Below, piece after piece: positions 31,101 to 33,914 of a stretch of DNA of 33,914 nt (positions within the stretch are counted from its first letter, which is position 1; each line of letters opens with the position of its first letter). The DNA is from Pleurobrachia bachei. Taxonomy: Eukaryota > Ctenophora > Tentaculata > Cydippida > Pleurobrachiidae. The stretch is taken from assembly GCA_000695325.1 (NCBI GenBank), contig AVPN01000621.1, positions 7,303-41,216 on the forward strand. Reading direction: 5' to 3'. A program made the position numbers and the translations under genes. Below the pieces are notes generated by a model. The model saw only the letters and a program-made list of their open reading frames with translations, was not told the DNA's origin and made no database searches.

Positions 31101-32131
31101 AGAACTGTTATTATATTGCGGAGGGGTAATAATTTCATTACCAAAACTCATCTTACCGTATCTTGAACGGGTTCAAAACTCCAGTCAAGATTGGGATTGA
31201 CATTCCCGGTAAATGTAACCGTGATGGGTCTCCATTCAACCGCTGTCATTATCTTCAACTTCTCTTCGTCCTCTTTTGTGTGCTTCTGTGTTGTACCTCC
31301 GTAACCTGGAGATATAGTGGATATTATAATTGAAGGAGATATAATAACTAAAGGATTCTTTGGGGGCTCCGATGAGTCTTAGGTTGGTTTGAAAATATTT
31401 CATAGAGCAGTGGATACTGCCGTATAATTGGACGAGATAAAAGACTCTTTTGGGGCTCCCTGAATATTTGAAGGAGAATGAAGGGTATGGAGAGTAGTCT
31501 TCTCCATACGTTTCATTCTCCTCTCAGAGGATTCAAAAGAGGCTCCGATAAGTCTTTAGTTGGTTTGAAAATATTTCATAGAATAGTGGATACTATCCAC
31601 TGGATACTGCGGTAAAAAGTAGTACCTTACTTATTGTAATAGGTAACGCCGCGGTGACGTTAAATCCTCACCCGTGGCACTGCAGAACAGTTTGTAGAGT
31701 GGCACAGCGGCAGCGGAGACACCAAACATAAATAACAAGATGGAAACCGAGATTATCATCCAATCCCTCTTCTTCTGCTTGCTGTACCCACTGTTATACT
31801 GTTCCATGATTTTCTGTGCCTCCTTCATTCGTTCGGCATTATCGTCACTGAATAACCGGGCAGGGGTGACGGATATTCCACCTCTCAACCACACTGGTGT
31901 AGTGTGTCCGGCTGAGGAAGGAAGGGAGGGTTACTAGTGGAGACTCGAGGAAAGATCGGGGGAGAAAGAAAGAGTAATGTTACAGTATGAGAACAATCAG
32001 AACGGACACATTGTGTGAGTTAAGAATGGGGTAAACCGTAAATTACCTTGGGATATGTTGAAGGGAAGAGATCGTGCTCTTGACAATAACAGTTGTCGAG
32101 AGGATGTTACCCCTCGTAAGCACATCACCAT
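27888..32131 (-). CDS. COX11: COX11 cytochrome c oxidase assembly factor fused in frame to FKBP-type isomerase
   Basis: Exons 32047-32131, 31672-31911, 31157-31305, 30740-30941, 30465-30608 (COX11), then 30045-30137, 29786-29914 and 27888-28057 (FKBP) sum to 404 codons in perfect phase. COX11 delivers copper to the CuB site of cytochrome oxidase from the mitochondrial inner membrane. Visible features are an Arg-rich presequence ([20 protein letters not shown]), one membrane span ([20 protein letters not shown]), the Cys in [30 protein letters not shown] and the copper-site CFCF in [10 protein letters not shown]. Instead of stopping after HYTFF..., the last COX11 exon continues [14 protein letters not shown] and splices into FKBP ([16 protein letters not shown]). 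The FKBP part has no in-frame ATG of its own. Intron read-through gives a stop 18 codons later, so COX11 alone could also be made. FKBP keeps Phe, Ile, Trp and Tyr pocket residues but has Val and Trp where FKBP12 has Tyr26 and Asp37. Confidence 0.85.
28188..29400 (-). repeat. Tandem duplication E, unit 1 (proximal)
   Basis: A 1,213-bp unit holding a copy of the last COX11 exon (29252-29395) and FKBP exons 1 and 2 (28832-28924, 28573-28701). The three exons are 144, 93 and 129 nt, all multiples of three with phase-1 borders, so the unit can be included or skipped without breaking the frame. Confidence 0.92.
28473..28522. other. 50-bp block, partner of an in-place complement (unit 1)
   Basis: An intronic block beginning GTGGAATAAACGTGA and ending AAATAAAGG. 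Each of its 50 bases pairs as a Watson-Crick complement with the base at the same offset in unit 2 (29686-29735), without reversal. Flanking bases on both sides are identical between units. Confidence 0.97.
29401..30613 (-). repeat. Tandem duplication E, unit 2 (distal)
   Basis: The same 1,213-bp unit, directly connected to the rest of COX11. Outside one 50-bp block I find only about three substitutions from unit 1 (for example near 29582 and 30402), and no length difference at all. Confidence 0.92.
29686..29735. other. 50-bp block complemented in place (unit 2)
   Basis: It begins CACCTTATTTGCACT and ends TTTATTTCC, being the base-by-base complement, read in the same direction, of 28473-28522. 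The offset is the same 1,213 bp as the rest of the duplication, so no bases were gained or lost. It sits in non-coding sequence between FKBP exon 2 of this unit and the next unit. Confidence 0.97.
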
Positions 32132-32370
32132 GGTAACTAGGAAGTAAAAAGCTATTAAATGGAGAATTTCTACTAGATAAGGAGATTCTTAAATTCAGAA
32201 TTGAGGGGGAGGATGTTGCGGAAATTCATCATTTAGCTTCGATTTGGCGGGGATAGAACAAATGAAAATCCTTTCCACGGATCAGTTTACAAAACATTCT
32301 TTCAATAACTTATAATACACACTCTCACTCATCATTGTTTCAGTGGTACAGAACTCGCTATTTAGATCAT

Positions 32371-32414
32371 ATCACGTGACTGGTTATCAGCCAATCAGGG
32401 ACCAGTATTTCCTG
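32371..32414 (-). promoter_or_regulatory. CCAAT/E-box repeat in the COX11 upstream region
   Basis: A shortened copy of the 5975-6055 element, in the same orientation relative to its downstream gene. It carries inverted CCAAT (GATTGG), TGATAA and CACGTGA. It lies 240-285 bp before the COX11 start codon and abuts the stop codon of the small gene upstream. A promoter role is inferred from motif content and position. Confidence 0.5.
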
Positions 32415-32418
32415 ACCT

Positions 32419-32854
32419 CTACTTCAGTTTGGAATACCGGAAATCAAACTTGGGCTCGGCATTCGTCCACAGATATGCTCCACCGAAGGTGATAAGTACA
32501 GAGAGGTACACTTGGAAGGGTACATGACCCCAGAAGTAGTTTGAGGGAGTCATTACCTTTATGACATCTTTAATGCCGTTCAGTGGAGCACCACCTGCGT
32601 GTCTTACTGACTGGACTGTTTGGGGAGAGAACTTGGTAACTCGGCAGTTAATGTTGTTATGTGAACTAGAACCTTCCTTTACATTTGCCGTGCTCGCGAA
32701 AAGGGGGTCGAGCTAGGCAAAAAGAGGGGTTTCTTACCACTCTATGGACATATTGGGGGATTACAGTTTGTTACATACAGTGGCACTTACCACTAGTTTT
32801 AGGGTGGGCGAAAGGTTTCAGCCTCCGAACACCAGCACGAAGTGCAACGTTCAT
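32419..32854 (-). CDS. Small putative mitochondrial inner-membrane protein, 86 aa
   Basis: Two exons, 32791-32854 and 32419-32615, join in phase to 87 codons. The N-terminus (MNVALRAGVRRLKPFAHP) is basic and lacks acidic residues, like a mitochondrial presequence, and is followed by VRHAGGAPLNG, a frequent kind of context at presequence cleavage. One membrane span follows (VPFQVYLSVLITFGGAYLW) and then a short polar tail (FDFRYSKLK). Size and layout suit an accessory subunit of a respiratory complex, but I cannot match it to a named subunit. It lies 290 bp upstream of COX11 on the same strand. Confidence 0.6.
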
Positions 32855-33102
32855 TCTGTGAGGTATTACACACTGTTACATTCGTTGCAACACATTGTAA
32901 CGTTACAGTGTACTGCAAGATTAAAACAACGCAGTTTTGGTGAAAGTCAAATAAAACTGATTCAATAAAATTCAGGGTCAAAAGCAAATAATGTACATCT
33001 CTCTCTGTTTGAAGCACTTCTACAAATATCTTCATCATTTTCGGACTCTGATTTGCTACGAGATTCAACAAGTCAGTATATTACTGTTTCAAGGAATTCA
33101 AT

Positions 33103-33720
33103 TCACTTTTTGAACAAGGGTTTACACCCAATATTGATAATATCATCCACCCAGCCCCAGGCTACTATACTAATCCTCCCCTCCGGAACCTGTTTCTCAG
33201 GCGCTACCTGTGGAACGCCATGCCTCCAAATCACATTTACATCATTGCAAAAAGTGTACACAGTTCCATTAGGCAATGGAAAATTTACAGTTGATCCCGA
33301 TGAAGCATGTTGGAAGGATGCCTCTCGTTCCGTTCCAAAACTAACCGCCACGGTTATATTCTGAACAGCGGCTTTCTCTGGTTTTACAGCTGCAGCGTCG
33401 TGATGATAAGGTTTCCAGTCTGTAGTGTCTCTAAACCAGTTAAACCGGGTAGCTTGTATGTCCATCCCGAAATAATCCCGAAACTTCCCGATTACCATGT
33501 CAAAAGTAGGGAAAGATTGGTTTCTCCTGAATTTATCATTCGCAATAAGGTGGTTATCCCCATGCCACAGCTTCCACTCATGATTCTTGTTTTCCTCGAC
33601 CTCCTTTAACAAATTCTGATAGATTGTCTTGTCGTCCGGCTGACAGAAGAGGTGACTCACAATAATCACGTCACGAGAAGTTATCTCACGGTTGTACCGG
33701 TTAGACCCTGCAGGTGCCAT
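33103..33720 (-). CDS. 2-oxoglutarate/Fe(II)-dependent dioxygenase-like protein, 205 aa
   Basis: A complete single-exon reading frame. The iron ligands of the double-stranded beta-helix fold are visible: His106-x-Asp108 (in WKPYHHDAA), distal His167 (VIWRHGVP) and the 2-oxoglutarate-binding Arg182 (GRISIVAWGW). Also typical are LWHGDNHLIANDK, ATRFNWFRD and NITVAVSFG. I recall related proteins, described only as Fe2OG dioxygenase domain-containing, in algae, oomycetes and some invertebrates; the substrate is unknown. No signal peptide is seen. Like NTMT1 it has no intron. It lies first in the row of - strand genes. Confidence 0.85.
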   Translation of the reverse strand: MAPAGSNRYNREITSRDVIIVSHLFCQPDDKTIYQNLLKEVEENKNHEWKLWHGDNHLIANDKFRRNQSFPTFDMVIGKFRDYFGMDIQATRFNWFRDTTDWKPYHHDAAAVKPEKAAVQNITVAVSFGTEREASFQHASSGSTVNFPLPNGTVYTFCNDVNVIWRHGVPQVAPEKQVPEGRISIVAWGWVDDIINIGCKPLFKK

Positions 33721-33914
33721 TAAAACGCGCCCGGTGTCCCGATTTTTTTTTCATGCCTGGAATTTTCATCTTGGGGGCTCGTTTTGCTGCAGGAATTTTA
33801 CTGTTTGCTGCAGTCATGGATAGGAATTTTCCAAATTTTCTACCGTTCTAAACACTGGGAAAAATATCCTTACTGCAGTCCCTATAAGATTGGAATATTC
33901 CCTGGAAGAGTCCC
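33721..33914 (-). other. Upstream flank of the dioxygenase gene
   Basis: This presumably holds its promoter and 5' leader. No TATA box or other feature is clear; a repeated GCTGCAG/TGCAGT-type motif is present near 33790-33880. Confidence 0.3.

Noticed and set aside
32799-33071. - strand 90-codon frame before the mitochondrial protein
   Set aside because: It overlaps exon 1 of the 86-aa gene in a different frame, and its Cys/Val-rich reading comes from repeated GTTACA/TGCAAC motifs.

Overview
The window is eukaryotic nuclear DNA from a compact, intron-rich genome: GT-AG introns of roughly 50-800 bp, genes a few hundred bases apart, short transposon-derived repeats and one assembly gap (31 N at 21847-21877). 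The closest protein matches I recognise (SNW1, NTMT1, COX11) look animal-like. I infer an early-branching metazoan such as a sponge or similar, but cannot name the species.

Layout. On the + strand, 674-5938 holds the 3' part of a gene for a thioredoxin-fold protein ending in SNEL. It is followed at 6260-16047 by a 901-codon gene with a signal peptide, several degenerate thioredoxin-like modules, an acidic tail and a C-terminal HDEL; both products are probably ER-lumenal. On the - strand, 16383-17105 encodes the N-terminal methyltransferase NTMT1 in a single exon. 17110-19019 is repeat-rich: a polypyrimidine/polypurine tract, ten copies of a G-rich 32-bp minisatellite, and a long hairpin. The whole - strand from 33720 to 19020 then carries, in transcription order, a 2OG-Fe(II) oxygenase, an 86-aa putative mitochondrial membrane protein, COX11 whose last exon splices in frame into an FKBP-type peptidyl-prolyl isomerase, and the splicing/transcription factor SNW1 (10 exons, 520 aa). 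The largest SNW1 intron (about 3.8 kb) hosts, on the opposite strand, three copies of an unrecognised small membrane/helical protein family and a decayed retrotransposon fragment.

Five local tandem duplications of 0.8-2 kb (2543-4206, 8170-11540, 13301-16215, 24427-28182, 28188-30613) repeat parts of these genes with breakpoints inside introns and exons. They may be real, or allelic haplotypes placed in tandem by the assembler; a SINE-like insertion with a clean 12-bp target duplication present in only one copy fits either.

The strangest signal lies in the last duplication. The two copies differ by only a few substitutions over 1.2 kb, except for a block of exactly 50 bp (28473-28522 versus 29686-29735) in which every base is the complement of its partner, in the same left-to-right order. 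That is complement without reversal, which ordinary inversion cannot produce. The second notable result is the COX11-FKBP fusion: all eight exons join in phase to 404 codons, and the FKBP part has no start codon of its own.
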